This document shows, piece after piece, positions 1 through 6,986 of a stretch of 15,951 nt of DNA. The DNA lies in contig DBWH01000017.1 of the NCBI GenBank assembly GCA_002308595.1, positions 1 through 15,951 on the forward strand. Direction: 5' to 3'. A model generated the notes under the pieces. It was given only the letters and a program-made list of their open reading frames with translations, ran no database searches and was not told where the DNA came from. Source of the stretch: Mageeibacillus sp. UBA1243. Its GTDB lineage: Bacteria > Bacillota > Clostridia > UBA1212. Numbering within the stretch: position 1 is the stretch's first letter; each line of letters opens with the position of its first letter. The translations under genes and the position numbers were made by a program.

Positions 1-3000
1 ACAGACACAACTGAAGGAGACCATCCTTTAAAGGAGTAGGTGTACTCGGCGGTGTTTTGCTTTGTGGCATTGGCGTGTGCAGGCGTCTTGCCGTACTCAA
101 CCACGGTGGTGTCGATAACCGAACCGTCGTCGTTCTTCCATGTGATTGTGTAGGAGTTCTTGACGGGTGTGAAGGTTGCGGTGTAGTCGGTGTCTATCTG
201 CACAGGGGTGAGAGGTTTGTCCCATCCGGCAAAGGTGTAGGAGAACTCCGCATCGCCTGTCTTCACAGGGTCTGCGTAAGCGGGCATGGAACCTTTTTCG
301 ACCTTTGTTGTTCCTAATAAGGTTCCGTCATCCATGTACCAGGAAACCGTGTATTTCGGAAGCTCGGTCCATTGGGCCTGAAGAGCCACTCCGCCGTATT
401 TTCCTGTGAGGAGCTCTCCGCCCGCAAGAATCTCGCCTTTGGGCCAGTTGCCTGTGCTGCAGGCGATTACTTTCCAGCCGTCAAATGAATAATGGGGCTT
501 GGAGAGTATCTGAAGAGTGTCGGTGCTCTCAATGTTGTAAGTCTGGCTTGTCGAACCCGAAGCACCGTTTAAGATATATTCTATCTCGTAATCAATTGTA
601 TCCCATTGTGCGTAAAAGACATCGCCCTGAGCTACTGCATCGCCTGCAACAACCTTCTTCCCGTCTCCCTCCGGTTTAGTGTTCCAAGAGTTAAATGAAT
701 AGGCTGTGCGTGTATAAGTTGCTGCGGGCATTACCATTTGATCTTTCAGCAGCCAAATATTGCGTGCATCGTCCTTGTTGTTTTGAGGAACGACGGTGAT
801 GTATTTTCCGAACTGCTGCAGTACGGGATAATCCCATCCTGCTCCCCAGGTGTGACCGGCATCGTAACCGATGTCAAAACCGTTTCCGCCGACAACATCC
901 GGATTACCCATGTTTTCGGGGGAGAGGAAATTGCAGACCACAGGGCTGTTGTAGCCGGTGATTTTACCGAACAGCTGGGGCGCGGAATTCTCTGTTGCAA
1001 TGCTGTAGAGAACCATCTGGGGCTGGGATGTCTCGCCAATCAAGGCGCCCACATTGCCCCAACCGTTTGTTACGGAAACGGAGTTTTCTCCGCCGGCATG
1101 GAATACTCTCTCAACTTTGAATTGGAAGCTCTTTGAGCCGATAACGCCGCCTGCAGCTACTCCCGCGCAGGTAACAGTTCCTATATGGCCGCAGTTGGAC
1201 ATATCATTGTAATGGCCCGACGCTCCGAATACGCCTACAATTCCTCCCGCATATCCGCTTCCCGACGTGCAGTTTACGTCACCGACAAAGAGACTGCTTA
1301 GAATGAAACCGTGGCTGTATCCCGTGATGCCTCCGACGAATGTTCCTGTGCTTGTTACAGAACCGAAGACGCAAATGTCAGATATTACTCCGCCTGAAGC
1401 GCCGAACAGACCGGCATAATCAAGACTGTTGCTGTCTATATACAGACCTTTGATTACATGGCCGCCACCGTAAAAGCTGCCGTTAAATATATGATCCTTG
1501 TCGATTCCTATTGGTGTCCAGTTCTCGCCGCCAAGGTCAAGATCGCAGGCAAGATAAATCTCCATGCCGCTGTATGAATTGCCGTTGTTGACATTGTCCC
1601 GCAGCTGCTTGAAAGCCTCGAGGGAACCGATATAGATTTTGTTGAGAACAGGGTCGCCTGTTCCGCCTGTACCGCCGGATCCTCCGCTGCCGCCAAGACC
1701 TCCGGCCGCACTTAATTTCAATGTGTTTCTAAGAACAGGAGCATCATCCTTGATAACCCAAACTTTTGAGAAATCAAAGTTTGCATAAGTATCCTTGTTC
1801 TTCATGTCGCTCTTCCAGTATACACCGGTGTAGCCTTCACCGCTGTAATCTCCGGAGATATATGTCCAGCCCAAAGCACGCCTTGCGCTGCCACGCCACC
1901 AGTAGTTATCCGACAAGTTGAGCTCGACTTTTGTATTGAATCTGTATCCGACAATACTTCCTGTTTTTTGGTATTCGACTGCGCTTCCGGGCAGTTCGCA
2001 GTCTATTCCGTAGTATGAACCGTTGTCTTCGGCAACAAATGAGTAGCATTTTGTTGCGGTAAATTTGTATCGGATGTATCCTGCAAGGCCTCCGACTTTT
2101 GTGTATCCGAAGACGATGCCTCTGTTATAAGAGTTTACGCAGGTACACGATTCGGCATATCCGAAAAGACCTCCGACTTCAGATCCTTTGGCGGTTATCT
2201 TTCCTGTATTTCCGCACTCGTACAGCTGACAGGTGTCGCCTGATCCGACAAAACCTCCGACATAAACGTTGTCGGTTGTGTCAAGTGTTGAAGTGACATT
2301 TCCGGTGTTCAGACATACCTTGATTATGGTGCCGGCAGACTTCATCCTTACGATTCCTGCTATTCCGGCCACATATGTCTGCCCCTCGACGTTGCCGCTG
2401 TTAAGGCACTTTTCTATGTTACCTGTTTGAAGATCTCCTGCAACGCCTCCGACGTATTTTGTTCCGGTAACCGATGCGGTATTAACACAGCTTATAATAG
2501 ATCCGGCATGTCCGTCCCTGTAAGCTACAATTCCGCCGACCGCGTCTTTGCCGCTTACGGTTCCGTTGTTAATGCAGTTTGAAACATCTGAACTTGTCCG
2601 TCCTACTATACCGCCAATGTCAGTTCCGGTACTGCCTTGCTCATACGTTATATTTCCCTTATTTGTACAGTTAACTATTGTAGACAGGCCGGTTTGATCA
2701 GCGTTTTGAACTGCAACTCCGGTTATGCCGCCAACAAGGTGTTCCGCCAATACCTTTCCTGTATTGATGCAATTATAAACGCGGCCGCTTTCCTGTTGGA
2801 GACCGACGATACCGCCTGTCTGGAGTGTTCCTTCTATGTATGCACTGTTAGAACAGTTTTCTACCGATGCGCCGGAACAGATTCTGCCTGCGATACCTCC
2901 TACATCGTATCCCCCGACAGTTTTTGCAGTGTTAATGCAGTTACGTATTAAGCACCTTTCTGTGCGTCCCGCAATACCGCCTACAGCTTGTATTACTGCG

Positions 3001-4049
3001 ACATTCACTTCGGCGCGGTTTGTGCAATCCTCAATAACACTTTCCTGACCTTCATCCGCACCGGCATTGCCGACTATTCCGCCGTAGCAACTATAAATAT
3101 TCAAAATGCTTTCCGTAACGGCGCCTTCGTTGAGACAGTTGGTAAGTGTAATATTGAAACAATATCCGGCAATGCCGCCCGTATTGTTCTTGTTGGCATT
3201 TACAGTTGCTTTGTTGGTGCAGGATCCGATAACGCCTTCAACTTTTCCCACGATGCCTCCGGCGTTGGTATTGTCATCGCCGTACAGGCCTGTGGCTGTA
3301 ACAGTAGAGTATTTTTCATTGACGCAGTTGTAAATCTGACCTTCGCACTGTCCGGCAATACCGCCAACGTTGTAATTGGCGGTGACTGTTCCGTAGTTGG
3401 TGCAGTCTCCTGTATTGACTGTGAAACCGGCAATGCCTCCCGTCTCGGACCATCCCGTGATTGCCGCATTGTTTACGCAGTTATATGTCTCGCCGGTGTT
3501 ATATCCGACTATTCCGCCAACGTAAAACCCGTTGGCGTCAACCGTTCCGTAGAATTTGATGTTTGAAACCGTGCCGTTGTTTAATCCGACAATTCCTCCT
3601 ACGTAGTTATTACCGCTTAAATTGCCGGTAACGCTCAGATTGGTGATTGTTCCTTTCGAATTGCCGAACAGACCCGAATAATCGTTATAGTAATTAATTG
3701 AATATGTTATTGAATGACCGCCTCCGTCAAAGGTGCCTTCAAACGGTCTATTCCCTGTTCCGATAGGGGTCCAGGAGGAATAAAAGGCGGTTAGATCCAA
3801 ATCGCCCTTAAGCAAAAAGCACTCCTCTTTATAACTGTTGACTCCGTTGTTGACGTCATCCGCCAATTTCTTCAGATCGTTCTCTCCTGAGATTATAAAA
3901 GGGTCAGCCTTGCTTCCTGACCCTGAGAAAGAGCCGCCTGCCGCTTCTGCGGGAGTGACGGGTGAAAAGGTGACGACTGAAACAGCTGTGAGGGCGACAA
4001 ACGCAAACACACATAAAGCTGTTATCAATAACAGTTTCTTAGATGTCAT
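1..4049 (-). CDS. Giant exported GLUG-repeat surface protein with C-terminal InlB-type repeats (3' end beyond window)
   Basis: The minus-strand frame is open without a stop from ATG at 4049 to the window edge, giving at least 1349 codons; the C-terminus is missing. A GAGGAG ribosome site lies just upstream. Residues 1-37 form a signal peptide: MTSKK, a long hydrophobic run, then an AEA-A cleavage-like site. Residues about 40-120 carry the usual GLUG lead-in (GSGSKADPFIISG, WTPIGTG, GTFDGGGHSI). About 19 tandem GLUG units follow (VGGIVGxxxGxxxNCxNxGxV, roughly 25-35 residues each) to about residue 690. A Gly/Ser/Thr-rich linker sits near 780-797, then a second lead-in (NWTPIG, GSFYGGGHVI) with about four more GLUG units. 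Listeria-Bacteroides-type repeats begin near residue 1105 (SFNSWNT..FYAQW, SFDGWK..LQAQW), and two TWKNDDG-type repeats near 1231 and 1298. GLUG proteins are typically surface or adhesin-like. The ligand is unknown, and wall anchoring cannot be judged. Confidence 0.9.
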   Translation of the reverse strand, partial: MTSKKLLLITALCVFAFVALTAVSVVTFSPVTPAEAAGGSFSGSGSKADPFIISGENDLKKLADDVNNGVNSYKEECFLLKGDLDLTAFYSSWTPIGTGNRPFEGTFDGGGHSITYSINYYNDYSGLFGNSKGTITNLSVTGNLSGNNYVGGIVGLNNGTVSNIKFYGTVDANGFYVGGIVGYNTGETYNCVNNAAITGWSETGGIAGFTVNTGDCTNYGTVTANYNVGGIAGQCEGQIYNCVNEKYSTVTATGLYGDDNTNAGGIVGKVEGVIGSCTNKATVNANKNNTGGIAGYCFNITLTNCLNEGAVTESILNIYSCYGGIVGNAGADEGQESVIEDCTNRAEVNVAVIQAVGGIAGRTERCLIRNCINTAKTVGGYDVGGIAGRICSGASVENCSNSAYIEGTLQTGGIVGLQQESGRVYNCINTGKVLAEHLVGGITGVAVQNADQTGLSTIVNCTNKGNITYEQGSTGTDIGGIVGRTSSDVSNCINNGTVSGKDAVGGIVAYRDGHAGSIISCVNTASVTGTKYVGGVAGDLQTGNIEKCLNSGNVEGQTYVAGIAGIVRMKSAGTIIKVCLNTGNVTSTLDTTDNVYVGGFVGSGDTCQLYECGNTGKITAKGSEVGGLFGYAESCTCVNSYNRGIVFGYTKVGGLAGYIRYKFTATKCYSFVAEDNGSYYGIDCELPGSAVEYQKTGSIVGYRFNTKVELNLSDNYWWRGSARRALGWTYISGDYSGEGYTGVYWKSDMKNKDTYANFDFSKVWVIKDDAPVLRNTLKLSAAGGLGGSGGSGGTGGTGDPVLNKIYIGSLEAFKQLRDNVNNGNSYSGMEIYLACDLDLGGENWTPIGIDKDHIFNGSFYGGGHVIKGLYIDSNSLDYAGLFGASGGVISDICVFGSVTSTGTFVGGITGYSHGFILSSLFVGDVNCTSGSGYAGGIVGVFGASGHYNDMSNCGHIGTVTCAGVAAGGVIGSKSFQFKVERVFHAGGENSVSVTNGWGNVGALIGETSQPQMVLYSIATENSAPQLFGKITGYNSPVVCNFLSPENMGNPDVVGGNGFDIGYDAGHTWGAGWDYPVLQQFGKYITVVPQNNKDDARNIWLLKDQMVMPAATYTRTAYSFNSWNTKPEGDGKKVVAGDAVAQGDVFYAQWDTIDYEIEYILNGASGSTSQTYNIESTDTLQILSKPHYSFDGWKVIACSTGNWPKGEILAGGELLTGKYGGVALQAQWTELPKYTVSWYMDDGTLLGTTKVEKGSMPAYADPVKTGDAEFSYTFAGWDKPLTPVQIDTDYTATFTPVKNSYTITWKNDDGSVIDTTVVEYGKTPAHANATKQNTAEYTYSFKGWSPSVVS

Positions 4050-4126
4050 AATAATCTCCTCGGGTTGAAATTATTCTCTGCTGCGGACAAAGATTCGGGT
4101 TTTTGCCCGTCAGCCGGTACCGGGAT

Positions 4127-4155
4127 ATTATGACACTTTTTGCGGTGAATTTCAA
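4127..4155 (-). promoter_or_regulatory. Predicted promoter of the GLUG-repeat surface protein gene
   Basis: Read on the minus strand, a -35 TTGAAA (plus positions 4150-4155) is separated by 17 bp from a -10 CATAAT (4127-4132), with TG one base before the -10 (extended -10). Each hexamer matches consensus at 5 of 6 positions. Transcription would start near 4120, giving a leader of about 70 nt that contains a short CGGG/CCCG hairpin before the ribosome site. Confidence 0.6.
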
Positions 4156-4210
4156 CGAAAATTCATTGCCGGGAGCAGGGCGCTTTATAATTATCAACAC
4201 GCCAATATAA

Positions 4211-4260
4211 GCAAACCGCCGGCGCCCGTCTTTTGGACTTCACGCCGGCAAATGGATTGC
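4211..4260. other. GC-rich hairpin of composite element, copy A
   Basis: The arms GCCGGCG (4218-4224) and CGCCGGC (4243-4249) are perfect inverses. The outer arms GCAAACC (4211-4217) and GGATTGC (4254-4260) pair at 6 of 7 positions around a small bulge. The loop contains GTCTTTT followed by GG, which recurs in the hairpin at 5261-5313. Read on the minus strand it lies about 20 nt downstream of the 116-bp repeat and is followed by a moderately T-rich stretch, so it may be a weak terminator or a second domain of the same RNA. Confidence 0.55.
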
Positions 4261-4280
4261 TGATATTCAGTTATATTTGG

Positions 4281-4396
4281 GATGAAACCTATCAGCCTGA
4301 AAAACGTTTAAGTTTTTTTGAAATCACCCGAAATTCCATTTAACGTTTCACATTTAAAACCCGATTAGTGAAAACGCCAGGCTGACGAATCTCATC
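4281..4396 (-). repeat. 116-bp structured intergenic repeat, copy A (candidate small RNA)
   Basis: This stretch aligns without gaps in length (116 bp each) to 5395-5510. Its ends are inverted: GATGAAACC..TATCAGCCTG-like at 4281-4299 against 4378-4396, with 14 of 19 positions Watson-Crick. Four of the remaining five become G-U pairs if the minus strand is the RNA, which is why the minus strand is chosen. Inside is a hairpin around 4319-4336 (TGAAAT / ATTCCA, loop CACCCGA). A second hairpin spans 4343-4375 (CGTT..CAC / GTG..AACG) with a conserved loop containing AAAACCCGATT. A minus-strand extended -10 lies about 12-22 bp outside the right end. It encodes no protein. It could be a structured RNA, a MITE-like element or a REP-like repeat; the sequence alone does not decide. 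Confidence 0.7.
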
Positions 4397-4408
4397 TAAG
4401 TTAGCTGT

Positions 4409-4418
4409 ATAATAACAC
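4409..4418 (-). promoter_or_regulatory. Extended -10 promoter element beside repeat copy A
   Basis: On the minus strand the sequence reads TGTTATTAT (TGn plus a -10-like hexamer, plus positions 4409-4417). A start would fall near 4402, six bases before the 116-bp element. The same motif, with TATAAT, stands beside copy B. A TTGTCACC stretch upstream matches TTGTTACC in copy B, but at 12 bp it is too close to be a normal -35. The plus strand also reads TATAAT here (4408-4413), so direction is not certain. Confidence 0.4.
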
Positions 4419-4435
4419 ATGGCGGGTGACAAATA

Positions 4436-4465
4436 GGGGACAGCCACGAATCGCTGACTTTCCCC
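4436..4465. other. Stem-loop in the divergent intergenic region
   Basis: GGGGA (4436-4440) pairs with TCCCC (4461-4465), and CAGC (4441-4444) with GCTG (4453-4456), leaving a four-base bulge on the right arm. There is no T-tract on either side, so it is not a standard intrinsic terminator. The role is unknown. Confidence 0.4.
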
Positions 4466-4477
4466 GAAACGTTGTCC

Positions 4478-4590
4478 TCATTACTCCGGCATAATTCCGC
4501 AAATGTGCTCTGTCAAACCATCGCAAAACACTCCGCCGAAATACCGCAAATTGCTCCGTCAAAATGCCACAAATCACTTCAAATCCTTTC
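4478..4590. repeat. Degenerate 23-24 bp tandem repeat
   Basis: About four imperfect units follow one another with a regular phase. CGCAAAT-like starts fall at 4498, 4522, 4545 and 4568 (the last is CACAAAT), i.e. spacings of 24, 23 and 23 bp. Between them recurs a CTCCG.C.AAA block, also present before the first unit near 4485. Units differ at several positions each. There are no identical repeats with unique spacers, so this is not a CRISPR array. It sits just upstream of the promoter of the small membrane protein gene and could be a protein-binding array or decayed repeat DNA. Confidence 0.5.
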
Positions 4591-4624
4591 ACATACGAGA
4601 TAAAAATGATATTATGGGTATAAT
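4588..4624 (+). promoter_or_regulatory. Predicted promoter of the small membrane protein gene
   Basis: TTCACA (4588-4593) is 16 bp from TATTAT (4610-4615). A perfect TATAAT also occurs at 4619-4624, but its spacing to the same -35 is 25 bp. Which hexamer is used cannot be settled; both place the start shortly before the GGAGG at 4631-4635. Confidence 0.4.
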
Positions 4625-4647
4625 ACTAATGGAGGCGTTTATGGAGT

Positions 4648-5064
4648 ATGAATAAAATGAATAACAGATTTGAAACCGAAACGGGAATACAGACAAGCAA
4701 CATTTTCTGGTACGCGGCAGCGGGCGTCGGACTTGTTTTACTGTCGCTTCTCGGACTTTTGAACAACTTTTTAACGTTTCTGTTCTTTGCGGGCTGCTCT
4801 ATCATCGCTGTTACTTTTCTCATATTATTCCAAACCGGTATAAAGTGGAGAATAGTTTTTGTCGGCGACGAGCTGTTTTTATACAGAACAAGAGGCAATT
4901 ACGAGGTGCAGTTTGGTAAAAAACGCCGCTCGGAGCTCACCTTAAAGGAAACGAACGCAAAAAAAGACAGAGGAATGATGACAGTAAACGGAACCGTTTA
5001 TAAATACGGAAATATAAAAAATTTCTCAAAAATAAAAGAGTATATAGAAGAAAATCTCGAATAA
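4648..5064 (+). CDS. Small two-helix membrane protein of unknown function
   Basis: This is a complete 138-residue protein. Residues 1-18 are polar, residues about 19-40 (FWYAAAGVGLVLLSLLGLL) and 42-62 (LTFLFFAGCSIIAVTFLIL) are hydrophobic and should span the membrane as a hairpin. Residues 67-138 form a soluble, strand-rich tail with a lysine-rich middle (KKRRSELTLKETNAKKDR) and a terminal amphipathic helix (FSKIKEYIEENL). A two-helix anchor followed by a small beta-rich domain with a final helix resembles bacterial PH-like membrane proteins, but no diagnostic motif is visible, so this is only a suggestion. The start is uncertain: ATG at 4648 is 12 bp after GGAGG (4631-4635), whereas ATG at 4657 is 10 bp after GGAG (4643-4646). 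The gene is bracketed by two copies of the same intergenic element, about 1.1 kb apart. Confidence 0.8.
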   Translation: MNKMNNRFETETGIQTSNIFWYAAAGVGLVLLSLLGLLNNFLTFLFFAGCSIIAVTFLILFQTGIKWRIVFVGDELFLYRTRGNYEVQFGKKRRSELTLKETNAKKDRGMMTVNGTVYKYGNIKNFSKIKEYIEENLE

Positions 5065-5068
5065 CAGA

Positions 5069-5100
5069 GGTTAAAATTCTCAAAAAAATTGAGAACAACC
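5069..5100. terminator. Stem-loop after the small membrane protein gene, weak or minus-strand terminator
   Basis: TTCTCAA (5077-5083) and TTGAGAA (5089-5095) are perfect inverses with an A5 loop, extended by GGTT (5069-5072) against AACC (5097-5100). No T-tract follows on the plus strand. On the minus strand the stem is followed by TTTT, so it may end minus-strand transcripts coming from the copy B element rather than the upstream gene. Confidence 0.4.
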
Positions 5101-5260
5101 AATAACGAAATAGCCAATAACATCAACTGAAAGAGGCCAATGTCACTCAGACGGAATGAATGCCACCGCTGTGATAGAGGTTACGACAGGAATCCGGGTG
5201 TTTGATTTCTTGGCGGGTTCTTCGCCGGGATAATTCGGTTTTTCGCCGTAGTGTGTATAA

Positions 5261-5313
5261 ATCAAATACCGGCGACTGTCTTTTCGGTACATCGACAGGC
5301 GCCGGCATTTGAT
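5261..5313. other. GC-rich hairpin of composite element, copy B
   Basis: The 20-nt arms 5261-5280 (ATCAAATACCGGCGACTGTC) and 5294-5313 are inverse at 18 of 20 positions, with a 13-nt loop. The core (CCGGCG) and the start of the loop (GTCTTTT then GG) match the hairpin at 4211-4260. Here it lies 81 bp from the 116-bp repeat, against 20 bp in copy A. Read on the minus strand it is followed by a moderately T-rich ATTTGATTTATAC-like stretch. Confidence 0.65.
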
Positions 5314-5394
5314 TGTTGACGATTATTTGAAAATCAGAAATATGCTTTTTGCGTTTTTGGTGCTGCGTGATTCCTTATCCGGAGGCTGCAGCGG

Positions 5395-5510
5395 GATGAA
5401 ATTTATCAGCCTGAAAAACCCTGAGGTTATAATGAAATCACCCGAAATTTCATTTAACGCTGCCACATTAAAACCCGATTCGTGAAAGCGCCAGGCTGAT
5501 AAGTTTCATC
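5395..5510 (-). repeat. 116-bp structured intergenic repeat, copy B (candidate small RNA)
   Basis: This is the second copy of the element at 4281-4396, same length and same orientation. The terminal inverted repeats are nearly perfect: 5395-5413 against 5492-5510 match at 18 of 19 positions. An internal hairpin is perfect (AATGAAAT / ATTTCATT, loop CACCCGAA, about 5431-5454). A second hairpin (CGCT..CAC / GTG..AGCG, about 5458-5490) keeps the loop core AAAACCCGATT. Relative to copy A, one stem position changes from T-A to C-G with pairing kept, which is what a structure under selection would show. No open frame of note is present. Flanks show no clear target-site duplication, and similarity continues beyond the inverted repeats into a promoter-like motif, which argues against a simple MITE. 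Confidence 0.75.
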
Positions 5511-5531
5511 GAAACTTTCGATTTCGAGTGT

Positions 5532-5541
5532 ATTATAACAC
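5532..5541 (-). promoter_or_regulatory. Extended -10 promoter element beside repeat copy B
   Basis: On the minus strand this reads TGTTATAAT, a perfect extended -10 (TATAAT at plus 5532-5537). A start near 5525 would place the 116-bp element about 15 nt into the transcript. The surrounding GTGTTATWATAC is shared with copy A, although the distance to the element differs by 9 bp. No good -35 is visible. Confidence 0.45.
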
Positions 5542-5632
5542 CCGTTAGGTAACAAAACGGATACAATTTTTATGTTTTTTTACTATTTTTCGAGTTTTTT
5601 TCAAAAAAAATCACGATTTTCTGAAATTTATA

Positions 5633-5641
5633 TGTTATAAT
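5633..5641 (+). promoter_or_regulatory. Extended -10 promoter of the two-component operon
   Basis: TGTTATAAT at 5633-5641 is a perfect extended -10. The preceding 70 bp are rich in T and A tracts, including a T7-C-A8 palindrome at 5595-5610 that could act as an UP-like or bent DNA segment. No convincing -35 is present, as is common with extended -10 promoters. The leader would be about 33 nt, and GGAGAG at 5667-5672 serves the kinase start. Confidence 0.5.
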
Positions 5642-5680
5642 TGCGCTGAAATTCGAGAATCGGATTGGAGAGTCATTTCT

Positions 5681-6985
5681 ATGAACGTTTTACGATATTT
5701 TCATTTCACGTATGAAATCTGGGGAGCTCTTTTCTGCCTCGTCGCATGTGTCGTGGCCTTTATGACCCGCAAGTTTGACAAAAAGGGTGCTTTCAGGCTT
5801 ATGAGCCTCATGTTCTGCTCGGCGCTTTTAATGGTGAGCGACGCGCTCGCATGGTGGTTCAGAGGCGATCCGTCTGACGTTGGCGGTGTGGTTGTAAAAA
5901 TCGCCGTCTTCTGTGCGTTCATGTTCGGATTCCTCGTAATGCCTCTTACGGCCGAATACGTTTCACACATCGTTTCTGTCAGATCCGGAATAAAAGGGCT
6001 TATCTGGAAGTACATCGAGTGGGCGCTTTTCGGAATCGGCGTGATAATGCTTACCGTGAACGTTTTCTACAGGTTTATGTATTCGTTCGACGCCTCGAAC
6101 ACGTACTTCAGACTCGACTTCGGTTTTGCGCCCGGACTGCTTGCTTTGATAGGCATCGCTATTACCCTTGGCGTTGTGTTTGAGTACATAAAATCGCTTA
6201 ACAAATACGAGCGTGTGGCGGTCATCCTTTTCCTCGTGCTTCCGATCATCGGAACGCTTCTGCAGACTCTCTACTACGGACTTTCGCTCTCGTATCTGTC
6301 GCTTGTGATTTCAGCGTTCGTCATGTTCTTCTCGTACATCAGGAACTACATCGATTTCAATACGCAGAAGGAGAAGCTGCTCACCGAGGAGCGCATCAGG
6401 CTTTTCAACCATCAGATTCAGCCGCACTTCATTTTCAACAGCCTCTCAGTCATCAGACATCTTATCGGCAAGTCCCCGGACGAGGCCATCGACGCTCTCA
6501 ACGAGTTCTCCGGCTACCTCAGGGGCTGCACGGATTTTCTTAAAGAGGTCGACACGATACCCGTTAACCGCGAGATAGATCTTGTAAAGCACTACCTATA
6601 TATGGAGAAGAAACGCTTTGGCGAGAGCGTCAACGTTAAATTTGACATTGAAGACACTCTCTTTGAGGTGCCTCCGTTTGCAATCCTCACTTTCGTTGAG
6701 AACTCGCTCACGCACGGCCTCAGAGCTTCGAGAGTCGTAAACGGCACGATTGTAATTTCCACGAAGTTAACGGGCGGAAACCACGTTATTACTGTTGCCG
6801 ACAACGGAATCGGCTTTGACTCGGAATCGCTTGAGTATTCCTCCGAGGAGCACGTCGGTATCAAAAACACCGAGCAGAGACTTCAGCTCATGTGCGACGG
6901 TTCGGTTTACATTGACAGCAAGGAGGGCGTAGGCACTTCCGTAACCATCTACATTCCCGCCGGGAAAAAAGCGAAAGGAAAATGA
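5681..6985 (+). CDS. Sensor histidine kinase, LytS-like (HisKA_7TM-like membrane part, His_kinase and HATPase domains)
   Basis: This 434-residue membrane kinase should autophosphorylate and pass phosphate to the regulator encoded next. The N-terminal half has about seven hydrophobic helices (near 9-28, 38-57, 69-90, 109-130, 149-170, 179-198, 203-221) with only short loops, so it likely senses a membrane or small-molecule signal. A short coiled linker (FNTQKEKLLTEERIRLFNHQ) leads to the H-box IQPHFIFNSL with phospho-acceptor His249, characteristic of the LytS/YehU His_kinase family. The ATP-binding domain shows the N-box ENSLTHG (340-346), G1 DNGIGFD (374-380), VGIKNTEQRL (392-401) and EGVGTS (415-420). 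All catalytic motifs are intact. ATG 5681 follows GGAGAG by about 9 bp. The stop lies one base before the TTG start of the regulator, so the two are translationally coupled. The signal and target genes are unknown. Confidence 0.93.
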   Translation: MNVLRYFHFTYEIWGALFCLVACVVAFMTRKFDKKGAFRLMSLMFCSALLMVSDALAWWFRGDPSDVGGVVVKIAVFCAFMFGFLVMPLTAEYVSHIVSVRSGIKGLIWKYIEWALFGIGVIMLTVNVFYRFMYSFDASNTYFRLDFGFAPGLLALIGIAITLGVVFEYIKSLNKYERVAVILFLVLPIIGTLLQTLYYGLSLSYLSLVISAFVMFFSYIRNYIDFNTQKEKLLTEERIRLFNHQIQPHFIFNSLSVIRHLIGKSPDEAIDALNEFSGYLRGCTDFLKEVDTIPVNREIDLVKHYLYMEKKRFGESVNVKFDIEDTLFEVPPFAILTFVENSLTHGLRASRVVNGTIVISTKLTGGNHVITVADNGIGFDSESLEYSSEEHVGIKNTEQRLQLMCDGSVYIDSKEGVGTSVTIYIPAGKKAKGK

Positions 6986-6986
6986 T

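Noticed and set aside
738..1136. 132-residue plus-strand open frame
   Set aside because: It is antisense to the same continuous minus-strand gene and has no domain or ribosome site.
2988..3566. 192-residue plus-strand open frame
   Set aside because: It lies wholly antisense to the verified GLUG frame; its length follows from the repetitive codons of the real gene. No ribosome site and no recognisable domain.
4281..4396. Simple MITE or transposon end
   Set aside because: Not excluded, but there is no matching target-site duplication at either copy. Similarity runs past the inverted repeats into a promoter-like motif, and no transposase is present in the window.
4478..4590. Possible CRISPR array
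   Set aside because: Units are contiguous and imperfect, without identical repeats, unique spacers or cas genes nearby.
4401..4592. 63-residue minus-strand open frame in the intergenic region
   Set aside because: It is made mostly from the degenerate 23-24 bp repeat, has no good ribosome site and no hydrophobic or domain pattern.
4641..4655. ATG at 4641 as start or leader peptide for the small membrane protein
   Set aside because: It reads only four codons before a stop and is out of frame with the gene; no attenuator-like structure follows.
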